A DNA stretch of 64,000 bases, taken from contig NZ_JAHLEB010000015.1 of the NCBI RefSeq assembly GCF_018861735.1, forward strand, positions 34,862 through 98,861, given 5' to 3'. Position numbers and translations under genes: made by a program. Positions 7,853 to 16,535 of the stretch are shown in pieces. Each line of letters begins with the position of its first letter. Positions within the stretch are counted from its first letter, which is position 1. The stretch comes from Clostridium lacusfryxellense (GTDB lineage: Bacteria > Bacillota > Clostridia > Clostridiales > Clostridiaceae). The notes under the pieces were generated by a model. That model was given only the letters and a program-made list of their open reading frames with translations. It did no database searches and had not been told where the DNA came from.

Positions 7853-8134
7853 ATGATAGTTAAAAACAATCAAAACAATCAAATTGAATTGGCTTTTGGT
7901 GATGGCGACATATGTATAGCTGGTGGATATGTGAGAGATTGCATGTTAGAAAAAAGTGGATTAGTTACTTTTATAAATCAAGAACCTAGAGAAATAGGCA
8001 TTGAGGGAATAACTAAAGGCGGAGAAGTCCACCTATTGGGAGAATTTCCAATCATTATGACATTTACTAAAGCTGAAAGTATCGATGCTCTTATAACACA
8101 GCTAGAGCAAGCTAAAAAGGAAATGAAAAAATAA
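7853..8134 (+). CDS. Phage protein of unknown function, 93 aa
   Basis: Starts 3 bp after the upstream gene with GGGGAGGG as ribosome-binding site inside that gene. The product has a beta-rich, glycine-containing first half (LAFGDGDICIAGGYVRD...GEVHLLGEFPIIM) and a helical end (ESIDALITQLEQAKKEMKK). It is co-transcribed with its upstream neighbour and closed by a terminator hairpin at 8142. I do not recognise it. Confidence 0.65.
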   Translation: MIVKNNQNNQIELAFGDGDICIAGGYVRDCMLEKSGLVTFINQEPREIGIEGITKGGEVHLLGEFPIIMTFTKAESIDALITQLEQAKKEMKK

Positions 8135-8141
8135 AAATTAG

Positions 8142-8166
8142 AGTCTTAGGAAACTAAGGCTTTTTA
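8142..8166 (+). terminator. Terminator upstream of head genes
   Basis: AGTCTTAG (8142-8149), loop GAAA, CTAAGGCT (8154-8161), then a T-run. It separates the small accessory genes from the scaffold-capsid cluster. Confidence 0.7.
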
Positions 8167-8202
8167 TTGTGCCCTTAATATGGCCCTAAACTGTTTAAGC
8201 TC

Positions 8203-8286
8203 GTCTTATGGGCATTTGCGTATAAGGGGTGCAACTATATTAAATCAATAAAAAATTATGTCTTATGGGCAATTTGCGTATAAGGG
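8203..8286 (+). repeat. Duplicated hairpin motif in scaffold gene leader
   Basis: Two near-identical copies of GTCTTATGGGCA(A)TTTGCGTATAAGGG at 8203-8228 and 8260-8286. Each is an imperfect dyad (CTTATG-GCA with TGC-TATAAG), so the leader RNA would carry two tandem hairpins. Each ends with a purine-rich AAGGG. The second copy runs straight into the ribosome-binding site of the scaffold gene, suggesting a cis-acting RNA or a duplicated binding site. Confidence 0.65.
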
Positions 8287-8299
8287 ATGGGGGAAATAC

Positions 8300-8938
8300 A
8301 TGTTAAAATCAGCTTTATTAAAATTAATCGAAAGTGCTCCAGATACTCAAGACATCAATTCACTATTGGGTGGAACAGACATTGAAACACAATTTAAAGG
8401 GGCCGAACCTACGCTAGATACTTTCAAACAAAAGGCTAAAACAGATAAGGATTTCAAAGCTTATCTCGAAAGTGAAAACGACAAGTATCACAATAAAGCT
8501 TTAACAACTTGGAAAGAAAATAACTTAGAAAAGGAACTTGAGCCATTTATGCTGTTAAAGTATCCGGACATGGTTACTGATCCAGTTAAAAAAGAGTTAG
8601 CGGAAATGAAAAGAGAACTTGAAAAAGAGAGAGCTTCAAATACTCGTAAAGATCTACTTAGTAATGCAATGAAGTATGCTGCAGAAAAGAAGTTGCCAGC
8701 AGGATTCATTGATAAGTTTTTGGGTGAAGATTTGGAGACTACAAAAGCTAATTTAGACATATTGGCAACAGATTGGTCAAAAGGGCTTGAAACCTCAGTG
8801 AATGAAAGACTTAAAGCTAATGTATATGTTCCACCAGGAACAAACACAGATGGAACAAAAACTAGTATTGGTGCTTCAATGGCTCAACAAAATAATGGTT
8901 CAAAGACCGCTCCAAGTGATCCTTGGGCAAGCAAATAA
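8300..8938 (+). CDS. Scaffolding protein (GP20/DUF4355-like)
   Basis: 212 residues. The middle (about residues 95-125) is a charged coiled coil (VKKELAEMKRELEKERA), and the C-terminus is low-complexity and Pro/Ser/Asn-rich, ending DPWASK. This is the usual look of scaffolds that direct capsid assembly and leave the mature head. ATG 8300 is preferred because GATGGGGGAA precedes it; an in-frame ATG at 8258 lies inside a hairpin repeat and lacks a ribosome-binding site. It is directly followed by decoration and capsid genes, which supports the assignment. Confidence 0.8.
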   Translation: MLKSALLKLIESAPDTQDINSLLGGTDIETQFKGAEPTLDTFKQKAKTDKDFKAYLESENDKYHNKALTTWKENNLEKELEPFMLLKYPDMVTDPVKKELAEMKRELEKERASNTRKDLLSNAMKYAAEKKLPAGFIDKFLGEDLETTKANLDILATDWSKGLETSVNERLKANVYVPPGTNTDGTKTSIGASMAQQNNGSKTAPSDPWASK

Positions 8939-8953
8939 AGGGAGGAATATTAA

Positions 8954-9310
8954 ATGTTTAAAAAAATAGTTTACACAAATGAAATGGAAATATTATTTTC
9001 AGAAGCAAATTTAGTATGTTTTTCAGGAACAGTATTAGCAGCCGGTGTGGTGGCAGATGCAGACGGAAAAAAATATGTTGAAGCTGGAAGTTTAATTGAT
9101 GCAGACGGAAATGTTGTTACCGCTACAGGAGATGCTTTAACAGGTACACCTGTTGGAATTCTTTATCAAACAGTAGATGTTACTGCCGGTGACGAAGCAG
9201 GATCTATAATGGTTGAGGGTTACTTAAGAGCGGATAGAATTTTAGCCAGTTTCTCAGTTGCTGCTCAAACTGCAATCAAAGAAGCTTTAACAGAAATAAA
9301 ATTTAGATAA
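8954..9310 (+). CDS. Capsid decoration protein (lambda gpD-like role)
   Basis: 118 residues, beta-rich, with small-residue stretches such as FSGTVLAAGVVADADGKKYV and GILYQTVDVTAGDEAG. The pattern 'generic value, convert to property, alters with time' recalls head decoration or head fibre proteins that bind the outside of the capsid lattice. Its place directly before a gpE-type major capsid gene, as D precedes E in lambda, is the main support. The ribosome-binding site is GGGAGGAA. Confidence 0.7.
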   Translation: MFKKIVYTNEMEILFSEANLVCFSGTVLAAGVVADADGKKYVEAGSLIDADGNVVTATGDALTGTPVGILYQTVDVTAGDEAGSIMVEGYLRADRILASFSVAAQTAIKEALTEIKFR

Positions 9311-9328
9311 TCGAGGAGGAATAATAAT

Positions 9329-10354
9329 ATGCCAAAATTAGTAGAAGTATTTAACACAAACGAAATTATAAATTATTTCAAGGAAAGAGCTATAGTACCA
9401 ATGTTAGGTGAAGCTTTATTCCCAGAAAAAAAGATACAGGATATCGAATTTGATATGATTTTAGGCTCAGGTGGACTTCCAGTATCAGCAAGTGTTCACG
9501 CATTCGATACAAAGACACAATTAGCTAGTAGAGAGGCTATTGAAAAAGGTATTGCTAGTTTATCTCTAATCAAAAGACAAATTAAAATCACTGAGAAAGA
9601 ATTAATTAAAATTCAAAACCCTCGTTCAGATGCTGAGTTATCATTTGTTTTAGCTCAACTTTACAATGATGCTGAAAAAATGGAAGAAGGTATCAGAGTA
9701 AGAGTTGAAGCTATGAGAATGGAAGTCCTATCTAGCGGGAAAATTGCAATAAATGAAAATGGGGTTGCGGTTACTATAGATTATTTAGTCCCAGCCGGAA
9801 ACAAGTTACCTTTCAACTGGTCCGCACCAACTACTGCTACACCACTAATTGACTTAGAAACAATCGCTACAGCGGTTGAGGCTGAATGTGGAAACAGACC
9901 AGCAAGGGCAATGACTTCTAGAAAAATCGTAAAAGCTATTTGTGCTTGTACTTCAATTAAGAAAGCAATCTTTGGAACTAACTCAGATAAGCTTGTTACT
10001 TTAGCGTTACTTAATGACTTATTGTCACAATCTGATTTACCAATTCTTTTAGTTAATGAGGGTAAATACAAGGTTGAAAATGCAACTGGATATACAACTG
10101 TAAGATACTTCCCTGAGAACATCATATCTATGTTTGGATCTTCAACTTTAGGAGAAACAATTTATGGCCTAACTGCTGAAGAAGTAAAACTTATTGGTGA
10201 TGGTAACATGGAAACTGCAAGCATGGTTGGAAATGTTTTTGTAGGAACTTATACAAGCGTAGATCCAGTTGCAGAGTTTACAAAATCTGCTGCTACAGTA
10301 ATTCCATCTTTCCCATATGCCAATGAATTAGGAATTGCAACAATAACACTTTAA
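9329..10354 (+). CDS. Major capsid protein (lambda gpE-like)
   Basis: 341 residues, the expected size for the lambda gpE family. Typical features: the N-terminal NEIINYFKERAIVPMLGEALFP, the GLPVSASVHAFDTKT loop, and the ASREAIEKG...KRQIKITEKELIKI segment that forms the spine region of the HK97 fold. AGGAGGAATAAT precedes the ATG. It builds the icosahedral shell with the scaffold and decoration proteins encoded upstream. A terminator-like hairpin follows, as is common after highly expressed capsid genes. Confidence 0.92.
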   Translation: MPKLVEVFNTNEIINYFKERAIVPMLGEALFPEKKIQDIEFDMILGSGGLPVSASVHAFDTKTQLASREAIEKGIASLSLIKRQIKITEKELIKIQNPRSDAELSFVLAQLYNDAEKMEEGIRVRVEAMRMEVLSSGKIAINENGVAVTIDYLVPAGNKLPFNWSAPTTATPLIDLETIATAVEAECGNRPARAMTSRKIVKAICACTSIKKAIFGTNSDKLVTLALLNDLLSQSDLPILLVNEGKYKVENATGYTTVRYFPENIISMFGSSTLGETIYGLTAEEVKLIGDGNMETASMVGNVFVGTYTSVDPVAEFTKSAATVIPSFPYANELGIATITL

Positions 10355-10356
10355 TC

Positions 10357-10388
10357 TAAAGGGGAATTAATTTCCTCTTTTTATTTTT
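10357..10388 (+). terminator. Hairpin with T-run after capsid gene
   Basis: AAGGGGAA pairs imperfectly with TTTCCTCTT around an AATTAA loop, followed by a T-rich run. It probably sets a 3' end or partial terminator for the abundant capsid message. Confidence 0.55.
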
Positions 10389-10405
10389 TATAGAGGGAGG
10401 TATTT

Positions 10406-10690
10406 ATGCCTACTAAAGACCAAAGAAAAGCAATACTAACAATTAAAAATTATTTAAATGTAGGTACTAATCCAAAATATACAGATACCTATATGATGAA
10501 AACCTTTGAGCTGGCAATAGATGAATTAGTTGAAAGTTCTTTATCTATTAAAGCTATTAAAGCTACAGGTATAAAATCTAAAAGTGATGGTGTTCAAAGC
10601 GTTACATTTACTGATGGTGTTGAAGCATGGGTGGTAACCAGTAGTATAAAAATGTTATTACCTCTACCATTTGTAAGGATGATGGGGTGA
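10406..10690 (+). CDS. Head-tail connector protein, 94 aa
   Basis: A small helical protein (DQRKAILTIKNYLN, then KTFELAIDELVESSLS) with a beta C-terminal part ending LPLPFVRMMG. Size and first position after the capsid gene match the head-completion connector (gp6/gp15-like) of siphoviruses, which extends the portal. AGAGGGAGG precedes the ATG. Assignment is mainly positional. Confidence 0.65.
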   Translation: MPTKDQRKAILTIKNYLNVGTNPKYTDTYMMKTFELAIDELVESSLSIKAIKATGIKSKSDGVQSVTFTDGVEAWVVTSSIKMLLPLPFVRMMG

Positions 10691-10694
10691 TTTA

Positions 10695-11102
10695 ATGGTA
10701 CTCTTTGTAAATTCAGATATAACTATATATAACAAATACTATGATTTTACAAGTGGTAATGACATGTATCAAAGGACTGTAGTTAAAGATGTGGACTGGC
10801 AAGGTAAACGTAATGCTACCGTGTCAAACACTGGCTTGTTACTGGCTGATAGTATAGTTATCATAATTGATAAATTAGAAAATTATGTATCACCAAAGCA
10901 ATTTGCAAAATTATCTGATGATGAAAGAGTAAATTATTTTACGTTGGCCATGGGAGATAAAATTGTAAAAGGTGTGATTGATTTTGAAGTTTTAGGAATT
11001 AGTCCATATAGGATTGCTGATTTGGAAAAAGACTTTGATGATGTGGTAAATGTAATGTCTTCAAGACCTCTTTCTGATCATTGGGAGGTGGAGGGCAAGT
11101 AA
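10695..11102 (+). CDS. Head-tail joining protein, 135 aa
   Basis: Second connector gene. The predicted fold is mixed beta (VNSDITIYNKYYD, QRTVVKDVDWQGKRNATV, DKIVKGVIDFEV) as in stopper or putative minor structural proteins. Its stop TAA overlaps the next ATG (TAATG). The ribosome-binding site is ATGGGGTGA. No specific motif, so the role comes from gene order: connector, stopper, tail-completion, tail terminator, tube. Confidence 0.65.
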   Translation: MVLFVNSDITIYNKYYDFTSGNDMYQRTVVKDVDWQGKRNATVSNTGLLLADSIVIIIDKLENYVSPKQFAKLSDDERVNYFTLAMGDKIVKGVIDFEVLGISPYRIADLEKDFDDVVNVMSSRPLSDHWEVEGK

Positions 11103-11455
11103 TGGGAGTTAATATAAATATGAATAGCACCGCAAGAATTTTGCTTGCACATCACCTCAATAAAAACGGAACAGGGCAAGATTTTTTAACAAGAGCATGT
11201 GCCAAAGCTTTTGATAATTATGTTCCGTTTGATACTGGTAGGCTTAAAAATATGATGATAACTATTGATATTACTAAAATAACATACTCAGCTCCTTATG
11301 CAAAAATGCAGTATTACAATAATAAAGGCATGGGAAAACAGGGCGAATCAGCTGGTGGTAAACGCGGTATGTATTGGGATAAGCGTGGGTTTATTGATAA
11401 TAGGGACATGATAATACAAACGGTAGCTAACTTTGTAGGCGGGAGAAAAGGATGA
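11102..11455 (+). CDS. Minor capsid/tail-completion protein (HK97 gp10-like), 117 aa
   Basis: The start overlaps the previous stop by one base; GGGAGGTGGAGG upstream sets it. The motif FDNYVPFDTGRLKN (about residues 38-51), followed by ITYSAPYAKMQYY, is the hallmark of phage minor capsid/HK97 gp10 family proteins (VP-x-DTG-x-L and YA-x-x-Q). These complete the neck between head and tail. Its stop overlaps the next start by four bases (ATGA). Confidence 0.85.
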   Translation: MGVNINMNSTARILLAHHLNKNGTGQDFLTRACAKAFDNYVPFDTGRLKNMMITIDITKITYSAPYAKMQYYNNKGMGKQGESAGGKRGMYWDKRGFIDNRDMIIQTVANFVGGRKG

Positions 11456-11886
11456 TAATTGAAAGTATAAGAGATTTTATAAAGAACATGGATTGCCTAG
11501 AAATGTTTAACAATGCGATAAGCGTAAATGTTAATTACTTAGAGCCTAATGTTGACACTTATAGTATTGAGGAAATGCCAATAGAACCTATTTTAAAGAA
11601 GTATGTTAATGGCGATAGCATTAGACAATATGCTTTTATATTTACAAGCAGAAATCCGTATGGTAGTGATGTACTACAGAATATAGATAACTCAGGGTTT
11701 TATGAAAAGTTTGCGGATGAGATTGAAAGCAAAAATGATAATGAAATATTTCCTGTATTGGATAATAACTCAGAGGTTAGAGAAATTAAAGTAACTAGTA
11801 CAGGATATGCTTTTGCGGTTAGCGAAGACACCGCGCAATATCAAATCCAATTGAGATTAAAATATTATAAATCGAGGAGGAATTAA
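11452..11886 (+). CDS. Minor capsid/tail terminator-type protein, 144 aa
   Basis: Overlaps the previous gene by ATGA. It contains YLEPNVDTYSIEEMPIEPIL and a long beta C-terminal half (FPVLDNNSEVREIKVTSTGY...YQIQLRLKYYKSRRN), matching the minor capsid family that acts as tail terminator, capping the tail tube at the neck. Gene order (directly before the tube protein) agrees. AGCGGGAGAAAAGG serves as start signal. Confidence 0.8.
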   Translation: MIIESIRDFIKNMDCLEMFNNAISVNVNYLEPNVDTYSIEEMPIEPILKKYVNGDSIRQYAFIFTSRNPYGSDVLQNIDNSGFYEKFADEIESKNDNEIFPVLDNNSEVREIKVTSTGYAFAVSEDTAQYQIQLRLKYYKSRRN

Positions 11887-11887
11887 A

Positions 11888-12370
11888 ATGGCAGTAAGAC
11901 AAAGAAGAATGTTAGCGAATTATTTAGAGGTAGGTGAAACCCCAACATTTGCTTTAATGGGTGCTGGATTTACTGAGTTAAATGAGTCTCCATCCGCGCA
12001 GACAACTAGCAAAAGATATATAAATGATAAGTCAGCTACTCAAAGTGTTACAGGTTATGAATGGTCAACCGCTTTTACTACAGATCAAATCAAGGCACAG
12101 GAAGTAATAGATTATATTTGTAATATTGGTGAAAAACAATTAACTGGAGCTGAAGCAGAAACAAGATATGTAATGGTTGATTTAGATAAACTAGCTGAAG
12201 AAGCAACACCTAACGTGTTCGAGGCTAGGATGATAAAAGTAGCAATTGAGGTGTCAGGCTTTGGCGATGAAGATGGTGAGATGACCGCCGAAGGAAATTT
12301 GCTAGGAAATGGTGATATAGTTATAGGAACATTCGCTACACTCACACAAACTTTTACAGAAACAGTATAG
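11888..12370 (+). CDS. Major tail (tube) protein, 160 aa
   Basis: CGAGGAGGAATTAAA precedes ATG. The protein begins MAVRQRRMLANYLEVG and includes SKRYINDKSATQSVTGYEWS, then an acidic, beta-rich C-terminal half. This is typical of Firmicute siphophage tail tube subunits, which polymerise around the tape measure. Its place between terminator and chaperone genes is diagnostic. Confidence 0.85.
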   Translation: MAVRQRRMLANYLEVGETPTFALMGAGFTELNESPSAQTTSKRYINDKSATQSVTGYEWSTAFTTDQIKAQEVIDYICNIGEKQLTGAEAETRYVMVDLDKLAEEATPNVFEARMIKVAIEVSGFGDEDGEMTAEGNLLGNGDIVIGTFATLTQTFTETV

Positions 12371-12382
12371 GAGGGCTATTGA

Positions 12383-12742
12383 ATGTTAATTAATAATGTA
12401 GAATTAGAAGATATTGATATATATGATTTGGAAACATCTGAAAAATATGAGGTGGCCATAGCAGATTTTCAAAAGGTAGTAGGAGAATTAAAATCAACAA
12501 CAAATGAAGATAAAAAAGTTTTATCTTCTGTAATCAGAAGACAATGCAATGCTGTATTTGATTGTTTTAATGCAATTTTTGGAACGGGTACAGATAAAAA
12601 GATTTTTGGGAATAAAACTAACTTAATGGTATGCCTAAAAGCCTTTGAGGAGTTAGCCATATTTGTCAACAAACAAAAAGATGAAATGGAAAAGATGGCA
12701 AATAAATATTCTCCTAACAGAGCACAAAAACGCGCTAAATAA
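12383..12742 (+). CDS. Tail assembly chaperone-like protein, 119 aa
   Basis: Helical protein (ADFQKVVGELKSTTNEDKKV, CNAVFDCFNAIFGTGTDKKI) ending in a basic, Asn/Arg-rich tail SPNRAQKRAK. Such proteins sit between tube and tape measure genes and help load the tape measure. The next gene starts in its stop codon (TAATG). I looked for a -1 slippery heptamer leading into the next frame and did not find a convincing one, so the two look like separate, coupled genes. Confidence 0.75.
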   Translation: MLINNVELEDIDIYDLETSEKYEVAIADFQKVVGELKSTTNEDKKVLSSVIRRQCNAVFDCFNAIFGTGTDKKIFGNKTNLMVCLKAFEELAIFVNKQKDEMEKMANKYSPNRAQKRAK

Positions 12743-13338
12743 TGAATATGATTATAGATGTATTAACTAATAAAGTTAGTGTTGATGGTGTAAATTATGC
12801 TATTAATAGTGACTTTAGAACGTCTATGCTCTTTGAGTTAATGATGGCAGATAAAGAACTAGACGATAAACAAAGGATAGAAAATGCTTTAATGCTTTAT
12901 TATCCTATAATACCAAATGATATAAATGAAGCTATAGAACAGATACTGTGGTTTTATAGGTGTGGTAAAAACATGACTAAATCAAAAGGTTCTGGTAGTG
13001 GTAAAAGCGATCAAATTTATGATTTCGACTTTGATGATGATTATATCTATAGTGCGTTTTTAGACCAATACAATATTGACTTACAGGATGCGGATTTGCA
13101 TTGGTGGAAGTTTAAAGCATTATTTAAAAGTCTTAAAGAAGACAATGAAATTGTAAAGATTATGGGCTATCGTTCTATGGACCTAAACAAAATTAAGGAT
13201 AAAGAGGAAAAGGCACGTTATAAAAAAATGAAAGATTTATATAAAATACAGGGACATATAAGCAAGGATGAAACTGAAAAGCTAGGCAGCATTGAAAATG
13301 CATTGCTTAATGGAGGGGACATGTCCAAACTATTGTAA
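12742..13338 (+). CDS. Phage Gp15-family protein, 198 aa
   Basis: Starts with ATG overlapping the upstream stop. The opening MNMIIDVLTNKVSVDG, then YAINSDFRTSMLFELMMADK and the late DADLHWWKFKALFKSL block, are typical of the bacteriophage Gp15 family, the second tail chaperone-type gene before the tape measure. A Gly/Ser-rich linker (KGSGSGK, about residue 80) splits two helical halves. Good family match by eye. Confidence 0.85.
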   Translation: MNMIIDVLTNKVSVDGVNYAINSDFRTSMLFELMMADKELDDKQRIENALMLYYPIIPNDINEAIEQILWFYRCGKNMTKSKGSGSGKSDQIYDFDFDDDYIYSAFLDQYNIDLQDADLHWWKFKALFKSLKEDNEIVKIMGYRSMDLNKIKDKEEKARYKKMKDLYKIQGHISKDETEKLGSIENALLNGGDMSKLL

Positions 13339-13389
13339 ATTTACCCTATATATGCAATAATAAATATAAATTGTATCGGGGGGATTTAC

Positions 13390-13611
13390 ATGAAGTGTCC
13401 AAAATGTAAAAGTGAAAATGTATCTGTTCAGGCGGTAACAAACGTAAAGACTAAGCATAGAGGATGTTTAGGATGGTGTATATGGATTATGCTAGCAATT
13501 TGTACGCTAGGACTTATAATTATAATCCCTTTGCTGACTAATTCGAAGACAAAATCCAAAACACATAGTGAAGCGATATGCCAAAATTGTGGTCGTAGAT
13601 GGAGAGTTTAA
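13390..13611 (+). CDS. Membrane protein with split zinc ribbon, 73 aa
   Basis: MKCPKCKSENV at the start and ICQNCGRRWRV at the end supply two CxxC pairs of one zinc ribbon, separated by a hydrophobic stretch (CLGWCIWIMLAICTLGLIII, residues 25-48) that would cross the membrane. CGGGGGGATTT precedes ATG. It lies alone between the Gp15 and tape measure genes and is closed by its own terminator, so it looks like a separately acquired accessory gene (moron), not a structural one. Function unknown. Confidence 0.7.
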   Translation: MKCPKCKSENVSVQAVTNVKTKHRGCLGWCIWIMLAICTLGLIIIIPLLTNSKTKSKTHSEAICQNCGRRWRV

Positions 13612-13628
13612 AGTATACATATAAGGTT

Positions 13629-13661
13629 AAGTACTTACAGAAATGTAGGTGCTTTTTTATT
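13629..13661 (+). terminator. Terminator after zinc-ribbon gene
   Basis: AAGTACTTAC pairs with GTAGGTGCTT around AGAAAT with a one-base bulge and a G-T pair, followed by TTTTTT. Confidence 0.65.
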
Positions 13662-13721
13662 GTATAAAATTGGGGTGATTACAATTAAAGATATAAGATG
13701 TCCTAAAGGTAGGTGAAATAT

Positions 13722-16535
13722 ATGGCTGATGGAAGAATTATCATTGATACGCAATTAGACTCTAGCGGTGCTGAAAAAGGTGTGGGTAAATTAGGTAGCA
13801 TTGCTAAGACTGGGTTAAGTGGCATAGCAACTGCTGGTAAGGTAATGGGGGCAGCAATAGGAGCGGCTACGATTGCTGTTGGAGGATTAATTAGCGCATC
13901 TATAAAACAATATGCTGAATACGAGCAGATAACGGGTGGAGTTGAAACGTTATTTAAAAGCAGTAGCGATAAAGTGATGAAGTATGCAGATAATGCATAT
14001 AAGACAGCTGGAATGTCTGCAAACGAATATATGAGTACCATTACAGGATTCTCTGCCTCACTATTGCAAGGCCTTGGTGGAGATACAAAAAAAGCGGCTG
14101 AAGTAGGAAATATGGCTGTTACCGACATGGCGGATAATGCAAATAAGATGGGCACAGGTATAGAAAATATACAAAATGCATATCAGGGATTTGCAAAGCA
14201 AAATTATACTATGCTAGATAACTTGAAGCTTGGTTATGGTGGTACAAAAACAGAAATGAAAAGACTTCTTGTTGATGCAGAAAAACTTACTGGTATTAAA
14301 TATGACATGAGTAACTTTAGTGATGTCATTGAAGCCATTCATGTGATTCAGACCCAAACGGGTATAACTGGGACTACTGCAAAAGAAGCTGCGTCTACTA
14401 TTGAAGGTAGTTTGAACATGACTAAATCAGCATGGACTAATTTGTTGACAGGTATGGCTGATGAGGAGTCTGATTTTGATGGATTAATAGATAATTTAGT
14501 TACTAGTGCGGGTGCTTTGGGTGAAAATTTATTACCAAGAATAGAAGTTGCTATGAATGGTATTGGGCTTTTAATAGGAAGATTGCTACCTCTAATTATG
14601 GATAAAGTACCAGGGATAATAATGTCCATATTGCCTGGGATGTTGGATGCTGGAATGAAAATTACATCATCTCTTGGAAATGGTATGCTTGAATCTTTGC
14701 CAGTAATTATAAGCTTAGGTATAAAATTAATTCAAAGTTTAATTTCAGGGTTACAAGACAATGCACCAGCAATAACAACCGCGACTGTTAAGATAATAGC
14801 AAGTTTAGTAACTGGGTTTTTAACGATATTACCACAAATATTAGATACTGGATTGAAACTTATAGCAAATCTTGCACTAGGTATAGGAAAAGCATTACCT
14901 ACGTTAATACCACTTGCGATTGACTGTATACTTAGCTTAGTCGATACAATTATAGATAATTTGCCTTTAATATTAGAGGCTGGATTACAAATTATAATTG
15001 GTTTGGTACAAGGGATATTAAAAGCTTTACCAAAATTAATTACTATGCTTCCTGAAATAATAGACAGTCTAGTTACGTTTATAGTTGATAACCTACCACT
15101 TATAATAGAAACTGGAGTAGCATTGCTAGTAGCGATTATAGACGGACTGGCAAAGGCTTTGCCTCAATTAACAATTGCCACGTTGAAAATTATAGGTATT
15201 CTAGTAGAAGGGTTAAATAGTATTAATTGGTTGCAAATTGGAATAGATGCTTTAACAGCGTTAGGAGAAGGGCTTTTAGCAACAATTGGAACTTGCATGA
15301 CTCCAGTCATTGAATATATAAAAAATTGGGCCGATGGACTTAAGATTTCAATATCTACTGGTTTTACAAATATTTTAAATTCTATTATTGCTTGGGGTAC
15401 AGGTGTTATTGCTTGGGCCACAACAACAATTCCTCTAATAACAAATACAATAATAACATTTTTCAGTGAATTACCGGGTAAGATAGGTACTTTCTTTACC
15501 AATATTTATAACGGGTTTATTGGTTGGGGTTTAAGTATTATAACCTGGGTGGCTACCACAGTATCACAAATAGTGAATAATATAGTAACATTCTTTAATG
15601 AATTGCCAGGTAAACTTGGGTATGCTTTAGGTTTTGCTTTAGGAACAATAATTAAGTGGGGCATAGATGCATTTAATTATCTTGTAACAAATGTACCTAT
15701 ATGGATAAATGCAGTAGTTACATTCTTTAGTACGTTGCCAGGTAAAATATGGACCTGGCTAGTTAACGCATACACTAAAATAGTAACATGGGGAGCACAA
15801 ACCTACGCTAATATGTCAAGTGCTATTAGTAGAGCAATAACGGCTGTTGTTACGTTCTTTAGTCAATTGCCGGGTAAAATTTATACGTGGTTGGCTAATG
15901 CTATTTCTAAGATTATATCTTGGGGATCTCAAATGTATAGTAATATGTCGAGCGCTGCTAGTAGAGCTATAAGTGCAGCGGTTACATTTTTTAGTCAGTT
16001 GCCAGGGAAACTATGGTCACATTTATCAAGTGCACTTTCCAAAATGGCGCAATTTGCTAGTAATTTAGGGTCTAAGGCTCGTGAAGCTGGAACGAATATG
16101 GTAAGCAATATAATGAGTACTATTGGTAGTTTGCCAGGTAAAATGGCAAGTATAGGTGCAAATATCGTAAGAGGTGTTTGGAATGGTATGAGCAATATGG
16201 CAGGTTGGATGAAATCTAAAGTAGCTAATTTTGCAGGTGGAATTTTGCAGGGTATGAAAGATGCACTAGATATAAATTCACCTTCAAGAGTAATGAGAGA
16301 CCAGATAGGTAAATTTATTCCAAAAGGTATCGGGGTTGGTATAGACAATGAAATGCCTAATTTAAAAAAGGGTATAGATAAAAATATGTCTGGGTTAGTT
16401 GCTAAAATGAAAGGCACTGTTGATTATGAAACTGCTAAAACTACAGCAAGCGTGGCAGCACAACATAACTTTAATATTGTAAAGGATAATCCAGATACAG
16501 ATAGAGTATTAGCAAAATGGGGGGATGGAAGATGA
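13722..16535 (+). CDS. Tail tape measure protein
   Basis: 937 residues from ATG 13722 (AAAGGTAGGTG upstream; a GTG three codons earlier overlaps that signal). Domain order: N-terminal tape measure region (to about 330, with YAEYEQITGGVETLF and SANEYMSTITGFSASL), a hydrophobic block of roughly 40-residue repeats of the form LP-II-G-LI-L-GL (about 330-500), then repeats opening VVTFFSQLPGKIYTWL (about 575-770), and a C-terminal part with DINSPSRVMRDQIGKFIPKG. Its length sets tail length. The stop overlaps the next start (ATGA). Confidence 0.95.
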   Translation: MADGRIIIDTQLDSSGAEKGVGKLGSIAKTGLSGIATAGKVMGAAIGAATIAVGGLISASIKQYAEYEQITGGVETLFKSSSDKVMKYADNAYKTAGMSANEYMSTITGFSASLLQGLGGDTKKAAEVGNMAVTDMADNANKMGTGIENIQNAYQGFAKQNYTMLDNLKLGYGGTKTEMKRLLVDAEKLTGIKYDMSNFSDVIEAIHVIQTQTGITGTTAKEAASTIEGSLNMTKSAWTNLLTGMADEESDFDGLIDNLVTSAGALGENLLPRIEVAMNGIGLLIGRLLPLIMDKVPGIIMSILPGMLDAGMKITSSLGNGMLESLPVIISLGIKLIQSLISGLQDNAPAITTATVKIIASLVTGFLTILPQILDTGLKLIANLALGIGKALPTLIPLAIDCILSLVDTIIDNLPLILEAGLQIIIGLVQGILKALPKLITMLPEIIDSLVTFIVDNLPLIIETGVALLVAIIDGLAKALPQLTIATLKIIGILVEGLNSINWLQIGIDALTALGEGLLATIGTCMTPVIEYIKNWADGLKISISTGFTNILNSIIAWGTGVIAWATTTIPLITNTIITFFSELPGKIGTFFTNIYNGFIGWGLSIITWVATTVSQIVNNIVTFFNELPGKLGYALGFALGTIIKWGIDAFNYLVTNVPIWINAVVTFFSTLPGKIWTWLVNAYTKIVTWGAQTYANMSSAISRAITAVVTFFSQLPGKIYTWLANAISKIISWGSQMYSNMSSAASRAISAAVTFFSQLPGKLWSHLSSALSKMAQFASNLGSKAREAGTNMVSNIMSTIGSLPGKMASIGANIVRGVWNGMSNMAGWMKSKVANFAGGILQGMKDALDINSPSRVMRDQIGKFIPKGIGVGIDNEMPNLKKGIDKNMSGLVAKMKGTVDYETAKTTASVAAQHNFNIVKDNPDTDRVLAKWGDGR

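Noticed and set aside
8258..8299. Upstream ATG as scaffold start
   Set aside because: It falls inside a hairpin repeat without a ribosome-binding site; ATG 8300 has a proper one.
12700..12760. Programmed -1 frameshift joining the tail chaperone and Gp15 genes
   Set aside because: No convincing slippery heptamer; the second gene has its own ATG overlapping the stop, so coupling suffices.
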